Below are positions 46,455-59,000 of a stretch of 64,000 nucleotides of DNA, piece by piece (position 1 is the first letter of the stretch; each line of letters opens with the position of its first letter). The stretch comes from Hsuehochloa calcarea (Eukaryota > Streptophyta > Magnoliopsida > Poales > Poaceae), in contig CM070615.1 of NCBI GenBank assembly GCA_036346395.1, positions 24,423,282 to 24,487,281 of the forward strand, given 5' to 3'. Position numbers and translations under genes: made by a program. The notes below the pieces were generated by a model. That model searched no databases, was not told the origin of the DNA, and worked only from the letters and a program-made list of their open reading frames with translations.

Positions 46455-49106
46455 TTTGTGATAACCCGAGGTATTTAACTTGTAATACTTAACCATTCGA
46501 TTGGTCCTAGTATTACAAATCAAATATCCCACTCTCAGTGTATGGTATACCTCACATGAGCAGTATACATACACCTTTACAAAATTTAAAGCATCAATTC
46601 CATACATAAGTCATTACAATACCGATGTCTTTGTAATTTACAATACATAAGTAATTCCAAGTTCATATTACACAAATAGGGCTGACCGGCCAAATCAAAT
46701 GATAAAGTACTAAAACACAGCGAAAATAATAAGCCATAAGATGGCAATAAACAAAAGCCAATCGGCTGCCCTTACCCACAACACAACCAACCGAAACACA
46801 CCAAGCTAGTTGTCCTACAGGAAGTCGGTCTCACAATAGTTAATCCCTTGGGGATCAACCTCCACTGAAATTGCAGCAAGCGGGTTGAGTACAAAGTTGT
46901 ACTCGCAAGACTTACAAACAAAAGAATATATAGATGCATTCATGTATCAAAGGAAAGGCTACTACACTAGAGAGTTTTCACTATAAAGTAGTTTTCTTTG
47001 CAATAGAGATTGTAAAGAAATTTAGCAAATCTATTTTTAAATGTTTAAATAACATTCTAGAGGTGACTTCCCAACAGCCACCACAACATAACACGAATTA
47101 CCCATTCGTACCACCCAATTTCAAGTTTTAATGAAAATATTGAGTCTAATTCTCATGGGGCGTATCCAAGCGTGTCCATAACCTAGGACAAGGTTATTCG
47201 AAAAGTTTATACCCTGCAGGGGTGTACCAATGTACCCACATGCCTGACCACCACTTTTGCCCAGCTATTTAGCACACTTCCTTAGGTATGCCGACAAGGC
47301 CAAGTCCTACGAGATGTTTCCAATATAATGTATTAACTACGAGTCGCCCGTATGGATGGAAGATCATACGTTGTGTCGGAGTCACCGGCAGCGCGACAAC
47401 ATACGAATTCTCCTAGGTGTGGAGTTCCTACCCGGAACTCCACCCCCACACACCCAACACACATATCATTTCCTTTTTCACACAACCTCCTGCGATTCAG
47501 AGCTAACACATGCCAAAGTACTAAGTCAAGAGAGGTCTCATATCCCTCTCATGTGGTTACCATGCAAAAATACTCGGTACAACGGCGCAAGTAATTCAAT
47601 CATTGTTGAATTAGGCACCATCCACACACCCAATAACCACACCATCAACCGTGTGCCCAAGTCTAAATCTTTATATTTTCAGTTTTAGTATTCCCAAATA
47701 CAATTACATACATGAGTACCTAGACCCAAGTATTTAAAGTAATGATATATCGACCATCGCCGAAGTCACTTTGCTGAGGACACTGTTTAAAAGAAAAAGG
47801 ACACTGTTGATGAGGGCCCACTTGTCATTGACATGGTCTACAACACAGTGTGTGGACCCTTGGTCCACAGCCCGGTTCACCGGTCCACGGACCATCGCAA
47901 AGATTACTATGCACTTAATTGACCGGGCCCGCATGTCATACTCCTAATACTCCTTTAATTCCAAGTAAATTAATGGTAATCATTGATTAAAACCTAATGA
48001 CCATGATTTGGCTAATTAACTACGTGCTACAGTACCGGTCGGTCGTTCTGACCAGCAGAGGCGCCCTCGGCCGTTGGCTTCTCAGACTAGTCGACGGCGA
48101 TGGGGGCTAAGGAGGCGCCGGCCAAGTGCAAAAATAGAAACCTAGTGCCTAGACGAAGCTAATGGGTGGCCGGATCATCGCCGGTGATGGACTCCAACGG
48201 CGACACGATGAGCTAAGGCTGCGGAGGAGCTACGGCTACAATGAAAGCTACGGCTCGACGATGCTTCTACCGAGCTAACACGCGCGCACACACTAGAGTG
48301 GTTCAAGGAGCCTACCAATGCCGAGAGGGAGGACTGGGGTGGTCAGAGACGAGCTAGCAGCAAGGACCCGTGAAAGCGATAGCGCTTCCACACGAAGAGC
48401 TTCCCCTGAACCAGGAGGGAGGGAAATAGAGGTACGAGCAGCTCAAGCGATGTCAGTAGATGAAATATCATGAGGAATTGACAAGTGACTCACCGTAGAG
48501 GTTACGGCGGTGGAAATGGCACTTTGGCTAAAAACGAAGAAGAACCTCTATTGCGGTGGTCCCTGCGAACCAAAATCCAAATTAAGTTAGGGAACGTTTC
48601 CTCGGATCCTAGAACGTGATATGGCGCAAATAGAAATGGAAATGAACCCCCGTGGCAGCCAGACTGCTGCGGCGGTGCTCGGCCGAGAGCGAGAGCTTGA
48701 ACTTCAAAGGCGCTCAGGCTCAGTTGAGGGGGAGAGAAAGGTGGGAGATGGCAGGGAGAGGGTTGGTGAGTCAAAAGAGAGGCCAAGGAGGTTTTAGATG
48801 GCTATAAATAGGTGGATGATGGAGAGTTTGCGAGGAGGGAGCTCCACGTTGAGCTCGGCTCATGGCGCTCGGCATAGACGTGCCGAGGAGACATGAGGCG
48901 ATGGGAGCAGGGTGAGCGTGAGAGACGTGGCCAAACCACGGGCGCACAATCTCAAACCGGGGGCGAGCAGTTGGGGGATGACGCAGTGATGACGACGCCA
49001 TGGCGTGAGCTCGACGCGGGCGAGGGCGCGGAGGCTGTGTGGAGAATAAGCATTGCCGCTGGGGCCCACTCGCGAGCGACTCAGGTAAGTGAGGTGCGGT
49101 CGGGTG

Positions 49107-51180
49107 TGTGGATATCGTGAGGATATGTGCACGATCTCAGGATGATGAGTCAATTGGCAATGGCGTTGTTGGTTTGCAAAATCTCGCGTTTTCGGGTTTG
49201 CTCCAAAGTTTGTCGGACCACGGCGGTCGGCCGGTTGTGTCGGCGGTCGACCGCCCGTGGAGGAGTCCGACCGCCATGGTGTCGGTCCGACCGCCATATT
49301 AAAAATTAGTTTTTGGAGCTGAGCCAAAAATAGGTTGTGTAGGCAGGTGAGGGGAGTCTCCTGGATGTGGTTGCATCATTTTTGGAGCTCCCAGTCAAAA
49401 GTTCTATTGAGTTGAAAATTCCAGAAGGTTTCGGATTTTCAAGCTGGAATTTTGGCTAAGTCTTTTTGACCGGTCCGACCGCCGTTGTGGGAGCGGTCGG
49501 ACCGGCCTGAAATCGGTCGGACCGGCCTTGTGGGGCGGTCAGACCGGCATTGACTTGGAGGTTAGCCAAGTTTGCATTGAGGTGATTTGAATGTGTCTTA
49601 TGTATGAACTTCAATGCTTTATTGTTGTATATTGCATTGCGGAGCTAACGTGGGTCAAGTTGTCAAGAACTTGTTCCCGGAAACGGTTTGTTTGTCTATT
49701 GCTGTGCAGGTGGCTTGCAGGTCAACGACGTCAACGGTGAATGGATCGGGACTACGCTTGAGAGCTGAGGTCCAGAACGATCACGGATACCGGGTGAGGT
49801 CGTGTGACACAAGCATGGTGCAGAATGGGCAAGATGGATCGAACGGGTAGTTCGGTGCAGCTGGTTGGATCAGGCGGTGCGGATATCGGTGCGAGTCTCT
49901 AGAAGGTTCCGATGGGATTCGGACAAGAGAGGCTTGGCGACGTGATGAGAACCGCTGATCAACCTACACGTGGTGAAGCAGGCGATTGCTTCAATAGTTA
50001 TGTGTGTGGGTCCCATGTGTAAGTGGTCCCAAAAGTGAAACCCTAGCCCTCTAGTATAAATAGAAAGGGGGGAGATGGAAAACCCTCTTAAGCATTCATT
50101 TGGCCCCTTCTTTCATTTTTCTAGGGTTTGGAGGAGAGGAGAGGAGAAGCTAGGGTTTAGAGTGTGCTCCTTGTGTGAGCTCTTGTCCTCCTTGTTGGAG
50201 AGGCTTTGTAAGCATCTAGTATGATCAAACAATCTTGTGATGCTTAATTGAAAGGTCATTTGTTCCCTTTGTGTTCTTCTCCCTTTTGGATGATTTTGGT
50301 GCTTCCTTGATTCAAAGGTTTATGCTTGGTCTCTTGGCCTATTTTATCTTGCTTTGATGTGTGGGAATACTCCTAGAGACATCTAGATCATCAACCCCCA
50401 CAAGCAAGTCTTGAATCAAATTTTTCATATTTCTAGGGTTTGTGCACTTCTTTTGTAAAACCTTGAGAGATCGATTCTGCGAAGTGGATCTGAAGGATCG
50501 TCGCTAGAAATAGGTCTCTAATATCATTAGGGAGGTGTGCTCGAAATTTGGTCAAGTTTCATTGGTTGAATCAAAAGTTAGATCAAATTTCGTTTTGGAT
50601 TTGGGATTGGTTTTTCAGTTCTGGACTGAACCGGTCAGACCGGTGTTGCAACGGCGGTCCGACCGCCGTGTTCGAGCCGCCATCTGCTCGCTGGTCGAAC
50701 CGCTGTCCACCGGTCCGACCGCCAGTTAGTAGCCGGTCCGACCGCTCGTTAGCCATCGGTCAGACCGCCCCTGGCAGCCGGTCAGACCGCCTGTGCCCAG
50801 ATCTGCCCTTTGAGATTAAGTCTCTATTTTTGTGACATGTGGTTATCGGGGTTATCGAATTCAAAGCACAAGACTTCCATCAGGCGCTTCTCGATCTTCT
50901 TAGCTTTCATAGCTAAAGGAGTAAAGTTCGTGTTGAATTTGATTTAGGCGAAAAAGTTGAGAAAGCGCCTATTCACCCCCTAGTCGCCTTCCGGTCCTAC
51001 AAGTGGTGGCTTTAGCTCTTCTCATAGATCTTAACCGAGTCTTTGGAGCCATGGCGAGTCCAAGTAGTCAACCAAGCCACATTTTTCATGGAGTTGACTT
51101 TGCATATTGATGGTTTGAGAATTTATATCGAGGCTAGTTGTTTAACTTAAGGTGAAAACCCTTATGAAATTTTATTGATG
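49107..51180 (+). mobile_element. Truncated copia-type element: LTR plus start of gag
   Basis: The LTR (49107-51001) starts TGTGGATATCG and ends CGGTCCTACA, matching the solo LTR at 35856-37755 along its length. It is followed by about 180 bases that include ATGGCGAGTCC at 51051 and codons reading FHGVDFAY.WFENL, like a copia gag start (F.G..YAYW). Then the outer LTR sequence resumes. The rest of the element and a matching target duplication are missing, so this is a deletion remnant. A clear tRNA-Met primer site is not seen. Confidence 0.6.
50055..50063 (+). promoter_or_regulatory. TATA box of the LTR at 49107-51001
   Basis: TATAAATAG, followed by AAAGGGGG, lies in the same relative position as the TATA box at 36825-36833 in the related solo LTR. 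Confidence 0.55.
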
Positions 51181-51658
51181 AGGTTCACTTGATCTGGAGG
51201 CCAACAACCTTTTATTTGATCCAAGGCCTTAGTCGATTTTTCATTTGGCATTTCTCACTAGAAAAATTACATGAGATCCGCGGACTCTTTGTGACTATCA
51301 CTAAGGGTCCAACGTGGTTTGACTAACCCAAGAAAGTATACTCAAAGATCGAGCAAAGGCCTGGTAAAAAGGCCCTTTTAAAATAGCAAATGAAATCTAA
51401 AAATTATGAAATTTTTCAGATGAGTCACTAGGATGATCTAGAAGCCAGTAAAAAGAATTCCAGAGGATGATCACAAGATTTTCTTAAAACATTTCAAAGG
51501 GTTATGCTTCTAGTCAATTAAATCATTAAGTTTTTGAAATCAACAAAGCCTTAGAAATAAAATTCAAAAAATTTAAATAACAGCATGATGCATCAAAAGT
51601 TTTAAATTATTATCATTTTCGTACATTTGAAACACAAACCAAGTTTTGGGATGTTACA

Positions 51659-52256
51659 TATCAATAAAGTGTGTTAGTTCTTACACTCCCCGACGACTGA
51701 TCACTTTACTGTAGTCAAAAGGATACTTCGATATATGAAAGATGTGCCCAACATAGGACTAGCTATCAAGAAGTCAGCTCCAACTTTGGTGAGCACTTTT
51801 TCAAATGGCGATTGGGCTAGATGCAGTGATGATCGAAAATCTACTGGTGGGTTTGTAGTTTATTTTGTCTTGAATATTATCTCATGGAGCTCTCAAAAGA
51901 AAGCAACGGAGTCAATATCGAGTACATAATCTGAATATAAATCCTTAGCTAATGGAACTGCATAAACAATTTGGGCACAATATCTTCTTGGTGAATTATG
52001 GATTTTTTAACAGAGACCACCGGTCCTTTGGTGCGACAACTTAGCTGGACCTACTTGTTTGCCAACCCAGTGTTTCATGCGAAAACAAAACACATCGAGG
52101 TAGACTTTCACTTCGTGAGAGATAGTGTGGCACATAAGGTTTTGGAAGTTCGATTAATATCTTCTCAAGATCAAATTCCTGATGTGTATAGAAAGTAAGG
52201 ATTTGATTGTGGTAACATGACAACGAGAAGCAATCTCAATCTTGTTTCACCGAGTT
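51659..52256 (+). pseudogene. Copia-2 pol C-terminus (RNase H)
   Basis: The frame reads FTVVKRILRYMKDVPNIGL, then FSNGDWARCSDDRKSTGGF (the D.DWA...D.RKST.G pattern of copia RNase H), ISWSSQKKATESISST and a stop where TQSEY is usual. KTKHIEVDFHFVRDSVAH follows in another frame. It completes the pol gene interrupted at 46455. Confidence 0.8.
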
Positions 52257-52271
52257 GAGATTGAGCGAGGG
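52257..52271 (+). other. Copia-2 polypurine tract region
   Basis: AGATTGAGCGAGGGTG lies directly before the 3' LTR start TGTTGAAAATATTG. It is purine-rich but interrupted. Confidence 0.55.
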
Positions 52272-52486
52272 TGTTGAAAATATTGTCTGTTATACAAAGA
52301 TAGATTTGTATAGAAAGTAAGGATTTAATTATTGTAACAAATCGTTGTAATCTCTCTCTGTTATTGCTTGCCATGTAACGCACGAGTCACTATTCCCTGC
52401 CCAACAATCACTATACAAAAGGAACGATCGCATCTCTGTTTGAGTGCGTCATACCAAACCTTTTCTCCCTCCTTCAATTTCTCTCA
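52272..52486 (+). repeat. Copia-2 3' LTR
   Basis: It starts TGTTGAAAATATTG and ends TTCTCTCA, followed by the CACAT duplication. Small differences from the 5' LTR include a short insertion around 52375. Confidence 0.8.
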
Positions 52487-53317
52487 CACATGTAAGATCG
52501 AGGAAGCCGACTAGAGAGGGGTGAACAGGCGGTTTTAAAAACTTCTTTGGCTAAAACCGAGTTTTAATGCGGAAGTTAATAACAATTTAGTTTTGCACAA
52601 TAAAAATCTAAATCAACTAGGCTCCACAAAGTGGACAAACAATATGAATACAATTCAATGAGAGCAATCATACAAAGATATATAAGTAATTAAAGCAAAT
52701 AATGTAAATTGCTCAAAGTAAAGCACAAGAACAAACCAAGATGACACAATTATGTTTTACCGTGGTGTTCGGAAACTTGCCGGTCACCTCTAGTCCATGT
52801 TGAGGTAAGCCCAAACGAATTGGATCGGCTCAGAAATTAAGCCAACACTTCCAAGGTAAGTCCAACCACTTGGACCGGTTCCAACACAAACCAACACCTC
52901 GATCCACTCGGGTTGCTCTTCCTCTACTCCGGAGATGGGGAGCACCAAACCACTCACAACCACGCCGAGCCTTCTCAGAAGCTTCTTGAGAAGATCACCG
53001 GTCACGACGCATCCACGTCGTCTAGATGTCGGCAAACACCAAGAGTAATAAGTCTCAACTCTCACTTGAACTAATCAAGTGTCTAAGCTCAAGTGTATAC
53101 ACAATCCACTACCTAAGGCAACACATGCACTCAGGGTTTGCTCTCCAAGCTCACTAAGTGCAACACATGCACAAAAGATATGAGAGGTTTGCTCTTTGCT
53201 CAAGGAACTCAATAGAGGTGCCAAAGAACTCCAAAAAAATTATTCCCCAACCTGCCAAGGTGGGTATATATAGCCTACACACAAAAACTAGCCGTTGGAG
53301 AAGATTCTGCTGAAAAA

Positions 53318-53770
53318 TCAGCACAAGCGGTACTACCGCCGTTCCATGGCCAGTATGACCGCACGTAAACAACAAGCACAGTAACAGGTATATCAAACAA
53401 GAAACTAGCCGTTAAAAAGTGAAATTCGGTACTACCGCCAACCAACTCACGGTAGTTCCGCACTCCGGTAGTTCCGTTTCTGATGGGCAGTACTACCGGT
53501 TCCACTCAGGTCCAACACATGGTACCTTCTGGAAAAAAAAACATACCGCGCTCATTTTCGGAAGCACAGAGCTGCGGTAGTTTCGATCCTAACACACCGG
53601 TACTACCGCTCTTCTAGATGAGCAAAGAATTCTCAAAGAGGTGTCTCTTTGGAAAAAAATGTATCGCCAGATATTCGGACCAACCGGCACGAGGTAGTTC
53701 CGCTCTCAACATGCCAGTACTACCGCACAGTGGTAGTTCCGCAGTTATAACGCTGGAACTACCGATTATC
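53318..53770. repeat. Scattered GGTAGT(A/T)CCGC motifs
   Basis: GGTA(G/C)TACCG(C/T) and GGTAGTTCCG occur about a dozen times in both orientations. Many are near-palindromic. They lie in the LTR at 52491-54894. Confidence 0.7.
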
Positions 53771-53867
53771 CTGAGAAAAACAGCATTGGCTTTTACAACA
53801 GTTTCAATTGCAAAACATATTTGCCAATTGATGAGCCATTGCAACAAAGATCACAGGCAAAATTTCT

Positions 53868-54150
53868 AACAAGTTGCAAAACACATTTGCCAACTTTAGA
53901 ATCATACCACAAGGAATTAGATACATGGATTTAAACCATTTGGAAACTCAAGTCACATGCTATAAGAATCAAACATGAGCATCAACTATTTGTAAAACAT
54001 ATTCACAAATAATAGCATCATTCCACAAGGCTAAGGTGGATGGACTTCAACCATTTGCAAAACATATTTGCAAATTATAGTCCCATGCTATAAAGATTAA
54101 ATGCATGAGCCTCGGCTATTTGCAAAACACATTGGCAAATAATAGCTCCA
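53868..54150. repeat. Array of TTTGCAAAACATATTTGCAAA-like palindromes
   Basis: About five units spaced 50-70 bases apart, around 53875, 53990, 54055 and 54118, with the form TTTGCAAAACA(C/T)ATT(T/G)GCAAA. Each half is nearly the reverse complement of the other. Confidence 0.7.
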
Positions 54151-54369
54151 TGCATAGATGAGCTAGAATAAGCACAATGAGCTATCAACACATGACTAAC
54201 TAATGCTACTAGTCAAGACCCCTTTTAATAGTACGGTAACCTATACTAGCAATTTGGTCTTCCAACCAAACACCAAGACCGGTAAAAGACTAGGAATACA
54301 TCCTTAGCCCTAGCTTAGCCCTAGCTAGTCATACATTTGTGTTACATCTTCTTGAAGCTTGATGACACA

Positions 54370-54770
54370 CATCATCGCTTCAAATCCGGGTCCTTGACTT
54401 GATAATCAACACATGATGATCTTCTTCACTTCGAAATCTTGTCTTGAACAGCATCAACACATGATGATTTCTCCATCCCGAGTCTTGATATGCATCAATA
54501 CATGATGCATCCTTCATTAGACCTCCATCAACACATGTTGGATCTTCTCTTGACTTGATGATCAACTCATGATCATCTCCTCTTCTTGATACGCATCAAC
54601 ACATGATGCATCCTTCACTAGACCTCCATCAACACATGATGGGTCTACTTTTTGAACATCATCGACATACGATGATTCTCATTTCTTCAAGCTCTTCACA
54701 TGCATCAACACATGATGCATCTTCTTCTAACCTCTTTACTTGATGACAATCAACTCATGATGTCATCTCA
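54370..54770. repeat. Array of ATCAACACATGATG palindromic units
   Basis: About ten units, near 54402, 54448, 54494, 54530, 54560, 54595, 54628, 54665, 54705 and 54750, each with CATCAAC(A/T)CATGATG or a close variant. The ATCA...TGAT halves pair, and spacing is about 30-50 bases. CTTGAT or CTTCA stretches lie between them. Confidence 0.75.
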
Positions 54771-55418
54771 AGTCTTCATCACCTTGGAACATAATCTATT
54801 CATCTAACTCATGGAAAATGTTAGTTCCAAAATATGATTATCATTAATTACCACACCATACTATTAACTCATAACGGTGAGACAAGATACTTCAATCTTT
54901 CCCTCTTTGGTAACTGATGATAACCACTTCAATTGCAAATAATTGAATATAGATAATTAAAAGTAACACAACATGAGCATATATGAACTACACAAGTTTT
55001 ATATACTCACAACATGAGTATGCAAGAACTACACAAGTTTTATATACTCAAAAGGATATGTTACAAAGTAGAGATCCAAATATATGTGGAGAACGGAATA
55101 TGGATCAATACTAATAAAACCATAAAACATAGAGTGAACTCCCCCTAAATGTGTGCATACACAAATATGTAATATGAACATATGCACATATTCAAGTTAA
55201 ACTTATGGCTGAGTTCAACCTATATTTTGGATCCAATGAATGCAACAATATATAAGAAATATGATGTCGAATGCATACCTTGTTGAATTTCACATTTATA
55301 TCCAAATGAGACTACACACTAGATATAACAATAAAATATTAGCCTCACAAATGAATTTATCATTAATCACTAAAACACTTCATTAACTCATAATAGCGGG
55401 TCTAGATCCTTCAACACA

Positions 55419-56092
55419 CTTGAGCACTTCTTTTGTTGTTACAACAAGAGATTGTGGTTTGCTGCTTCCCCTGTGCCGTGGGTGGTTGTAACTAGCAGGA
55501 TGGATTTTGTCACATGCTTTAGTAATCATTGTTGCATCCATTGTGATTTCTGTTGCACCATGGGGCTTTTGATTGGACGAAATTGTCAGTAACGGCCCAA
55601 TTGTCAGTACAAATGTTTCCGCTGTTCAACTCATATGATCCCTCTCCTCGAGTATCTGAATATGTGCACAATTTGCGAGAAGAGCCAACCTTTAGATGTT
55701 CTTTTAACTGATTTGGATAGGGCCGTTCGACTTCATCCGTTGACTTGGAAGGTGACGACACTTCAGTACGGGTAGCTGCTGGAGTTTGATTTCGTTAACC
55801 AAGGACATCACACTTTTATTGGATCAATGTATATCTTGTTTGTTTGCTTGATCCGGTCGCTCACTCGTTCGTTTATTTTGAGTACAAAAACAAAAATAAA
55901 GATGCATCCATGCAGTCGTGCTGACTGCTGAGGTGTGTGTTGAACAGACATACATACATAATCCGCTGAATCCAAAAACCTACTACTAATCTTGAGATTG
56001 AAATCAGCACACCGCTCCAAACTCTCCGTAAATTGTACGCTTCTTACTAGCTAGTCAAAAAATGGATGCTGCCCTTATTATATACTAGCATA
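55419..56092. other. Unassigned flank between two minus-strand retroelements
   Basis: Sequence here is of moderate complexity and unlike the neighbouring LTRs. The minus strand is open from 55761 to 55519 (80 codons), with no domain I recognise; the residues near the end include WCNRNHNGCN. No splice pattern or promoter is convincing. It may be a fragment of a host gene or of an unrecognised element. Confidence 0.3.
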
Positions 56093-59000
56093 TATTAGAC
56101 CCGATAAGCCACTAGAAGGGTGAACAGGTGCTCGTAGCTTTTTCACCTCCAACGGTTTTTAACTTCTTCGTCAATCCAATAGTTATGAAAATCAAAGGTA
56201 CAAGAACACAACGTAAGTCTTGTGTTGAAATCGAAAAACCTCGAGTTCAAAAACTCATGGCCAGACTGACCACCGTTTCCAGGCCGGTCTGATCACCGTG
56301 TCCGATCTGATCGGGCCAGTCTAATCGCTCGGTGGCCAGTCTAACCATCAACTGTAGGGATAGCAGCCCGAGGGATCTCCAAAACAACCTAACTTTTGGT
56401 TATGATATTCAAATCCCCTAATATTTCAGATATAGCTCATCAAAAAGGTCAGGAACCTATTACAATCGACGATAGAGACGATCGAAGTCAAGGTTCTACG
56501 AATTTCTTGATGGAGGTCTGTAACATCCCAAATTTCAGAGCTTTAAAAATCTTTTGAATAATGGTAGTAAGAAAATTCACCATTTGGATTTATTTGAATA
56601 TTAATTTAAAAAGCTTAATATGGACTTTAAGGATAAATTGATTTAATGTGCTTAATCCCAACATCAACAATTGTCAAAACTATTTTATTTAGATTCTATA
56701 TGCTTGGATATATTTTATAGAATTTTCTCGAATTTTCCAAAGTCATTTGCTATTTTCTAATTGCTAATTGCATTTTCGGATTTATTAAAAGAAAAATCTA
56801 TTTTAAATCCTTCGAATGATCTTGGGCGAAGCTCAACACTATTCCAGCCCGCTCACTCCCAGCCGTTGGATCAGCATCGCCCGGCTGCCGCTCGCCCTCG
56901 ATCTCGCCGCCTTGACCCGTTGGATTGTCGCCGCGTGGCTTCGCCCGTTGATCTCGCTCGCTCGTTCGCGCGCTCGTCTCGGTAGTTGGATTTCCATCGC
57001 GCGGCGCGCACTCCGCCACCTCGCTCTCTGCCAGTGGGACCGCCGAGGCGTCGTCTTTGCCACACCCCTTCGTCCGAGCCACCGCCGCTGACAAGTGGGT
57101 CCCACCGAAACACTGTTCATCGTCTCCGATCGGGACTTCGTTCCGATTCTCCCGCGCGCCGCCGCCGTCACCGACTTGGATTCTAGCGTTTCTCGGCCCT
57201 ATTTAAAGCGCGCCCGTGTCACGAGGATCGCATCCACCCGCCGCTTTTCCCCACGTACCGCTAACCCTAGATCGTCGTCGTTTCACGGAATCGGAGCTCG
57301 AACCTCGGCCGCCGTGAGTTTCTTCGCCGGATTATGCAGCCCACCGGTGAGCTTCACCGCCACTAAGCCCACCCTTGAGTTCGCCGCCAAGGGCAACCCT
57401 ATCTGCGCTGCCGTTGCCACTGGAAGCCCTACCTGCGCCGCCGCCATCGGCCGCACGCTCGCCGCTCGCTTCGTGTCGTCGCCGCCGTTCGTCATCTCCG
57501 TGAGTAGCGATCGCGTCACCGAGATCGCCAGTCGCGCGAGTCCAGAGCGCACCTCATCACCGCCGAGCGCCGTCATCCGCCAGATCCGTGGTCGCCGAGT
57601 GCCGCGGCGTTACGCCTCGTGGTCGCCCATGTGTGCACCACATCACCTCGTGCGCTTGCGTGTCGCTGCGTGGCCGCCACATCAGCGCCGCGTGGCTCAG
57701 TCCACCGGGCCAAATCTCCCGTGGCTCGGTGAACCCGATCCACCGTGAGCCGTGCCACTGACAGTGGGTCCCACCTGTCAAATTTTATTTTAAATTTAAT
57801 TCTTTTTCCAGAAATTCTCGGCTGACGCAAGCATTGCGCAATAATCCGATTTTCCTTTATAAAAATAATTCGGGAAATTCAATAAAATCCAAATTAGGGT
57901 TTAATTGATTTTCAAATCTTCCAAAGCCCATATCTTTTGCATCCGAAGTCCAATTGAGCTCATTCAAATTTGTAAATTCATATAAAATTAAGATCTATTT
58001 AATGGTGAATTTTATTTGATTTTTGGAGTTTGTTTTGCCTCTGTTATTTATTTATTTTTGTTTCTTTTGTCTCGTTTGCGAGTAGACGTCGATACTTCGG
58101 GGAATTTTGCAGAAGAAGGAGCACCTCAAGACCAAGATCAATATCTAGATCTATTCCAAGGCAAGTTATACCTTTGATCATTTTGAACCCAGTTTTCAAA
58201 ATACTTTGTTTCAATGTATTGCATTCTATTTCAAGTATTTATTTAAATGCTTTTGGGATAGTTATTAATCCAAATTGTTATACCACCTTGTCTATTGTAT
58301 GCCATGATCTTTTGTCACCCTAGGTTGGTTCATTATTAGTTGGTATTATCGTAGCACCAACGTGGGTTGGTTAGATACGAGTAGTTGCTTAGCCATGCCA
58401 CGAGTCATCATTTCATGTGAAGTTGCAATTATAAACTTGACTAAGTGATTATGGAACTATGTGATGAAACTGTGTGTGCTGTGTGCTATTACTCGTTGAT
58501 GGCATGTGTTGCACTTAATCAACAGGGTGGGAAAAGATTTAGACTGAGGCAAGTGGTGGATTCTGTGTGAATGGTGGAGCTGTGTGCTTATTAAACCTTG
58601 TGATTTGGGTTAAACTGGAAGTCTTGTCTTGGTCAATTAAGGACTTAACTTTGTGCGCCATTGAACTGGGCTCTTCATGCGACCACATGCCTAGTATGGG
58701 TGGGCCCGACTTAGTAAGTTATGGAGTCTTGACATTGACAACTCAGTTGTATTTAAGCCGTGATGGGTGGAGGTGTGATATGTCGGGACGATTCATGCAT
58801 CCTGTCCAATGGTGTGTGTCGTTCCAAGGGTGTGTACAAATTGACGGCATAAAGCACACCAGAGTGTCATTGTTTGAGATGAAGTTTCGAAAAGTTTTGT
58901 TATGGTCAGTGATCGCTACACTGATTGTATCGTGTGGGTAAAGTGTACAAACTCTGCAGAGTGTTTAATCAATCTATTCGAATAGCCGCGTCCTCGGATA

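Larger units (their letters stand above)
46455..51658 (-). mobile_element. Solo LTR (gypsy type, about 3.2 kb net) in Copia-2 pol, itself invaded
   Basis: It starts TGTGATAACCCGAGG and ends GGGATGTTACA between two halves of the Copia-2 pol gene. It shares with the LTRs at 12181 and 31498 a GTCCATA...TATTCGAA...CCTGCAGGGGTGTAC-like block (47170-47230) and an AT-rich tail. Subtracting 49107-51180 leaves about 3.1 kb. Clean 5-bp flanks are not visible. Instead TATCAAT and the next nine bases recur imperfectly at both junctions. Orientation is judged from the TGTAACATCCC start on the minus strand. Confidence 0.6.
42659..52486 (+). mobile_element. Copia-2: Ty1/copia retrotransposon with nested LTR insertions
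   Basis: It has short LTRs (42659-42860 and 52272-52486), an initiator-tRNA-Met primer site, gag, protease, integrase, reverse transcriptase and RNase H in copia order, and a polypurine tract. The TSD is a perfect CACAT at 42654-42658 and 52487-52491. Removing the 5.2-kb insert at 46455-51658 leaves 4.6 kb, the usual copia size. It inserted at the very edge of the older minus-strand retroelement at 52491-55413. All frames carry stops. Confidence 0.85.
52491..55413 (-). mobile_element. Minus-strand LTR retroelement remnant, internally deleted
   Basis: On the minus strand, a segment starting TGAAGGATC at 55413 is followed by a short interior and a purine tract (AAAGAGGGAAAGAT, 54909-54895). 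Then comes an LTR starting TGAAGTATC at 54894 and ending CGATCTTACA at 52491. The two starts share TTATGAGTTAAT and ATTAATGATAA downstream, as two LTR copies would. Flanks are GCACA (42653-42657, now across Copia-2) and ACACA (55414-55418), a near-perfect duplication. No pol motif remains. The 3' LTR carries the palindromic arrays listed separately. Confidence 0.6.

Noticed and set aside
54370..54770. Regular short repeats resembling a CRISPR array
   Set aside because: Units vary in sequence and spacing, have no constant-length spacers or adjacent cas genes, and sit in a plant LTR.
57095..57748. 217-codon open frame in the solo LTR at 56519-59658
   Set aside because: It lies in the GC-rich part of an LTR, has overlapping frames on the other strand and no domain. 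Counterpart frames in the related LTR at 33327-34455 differ in sequence and length.
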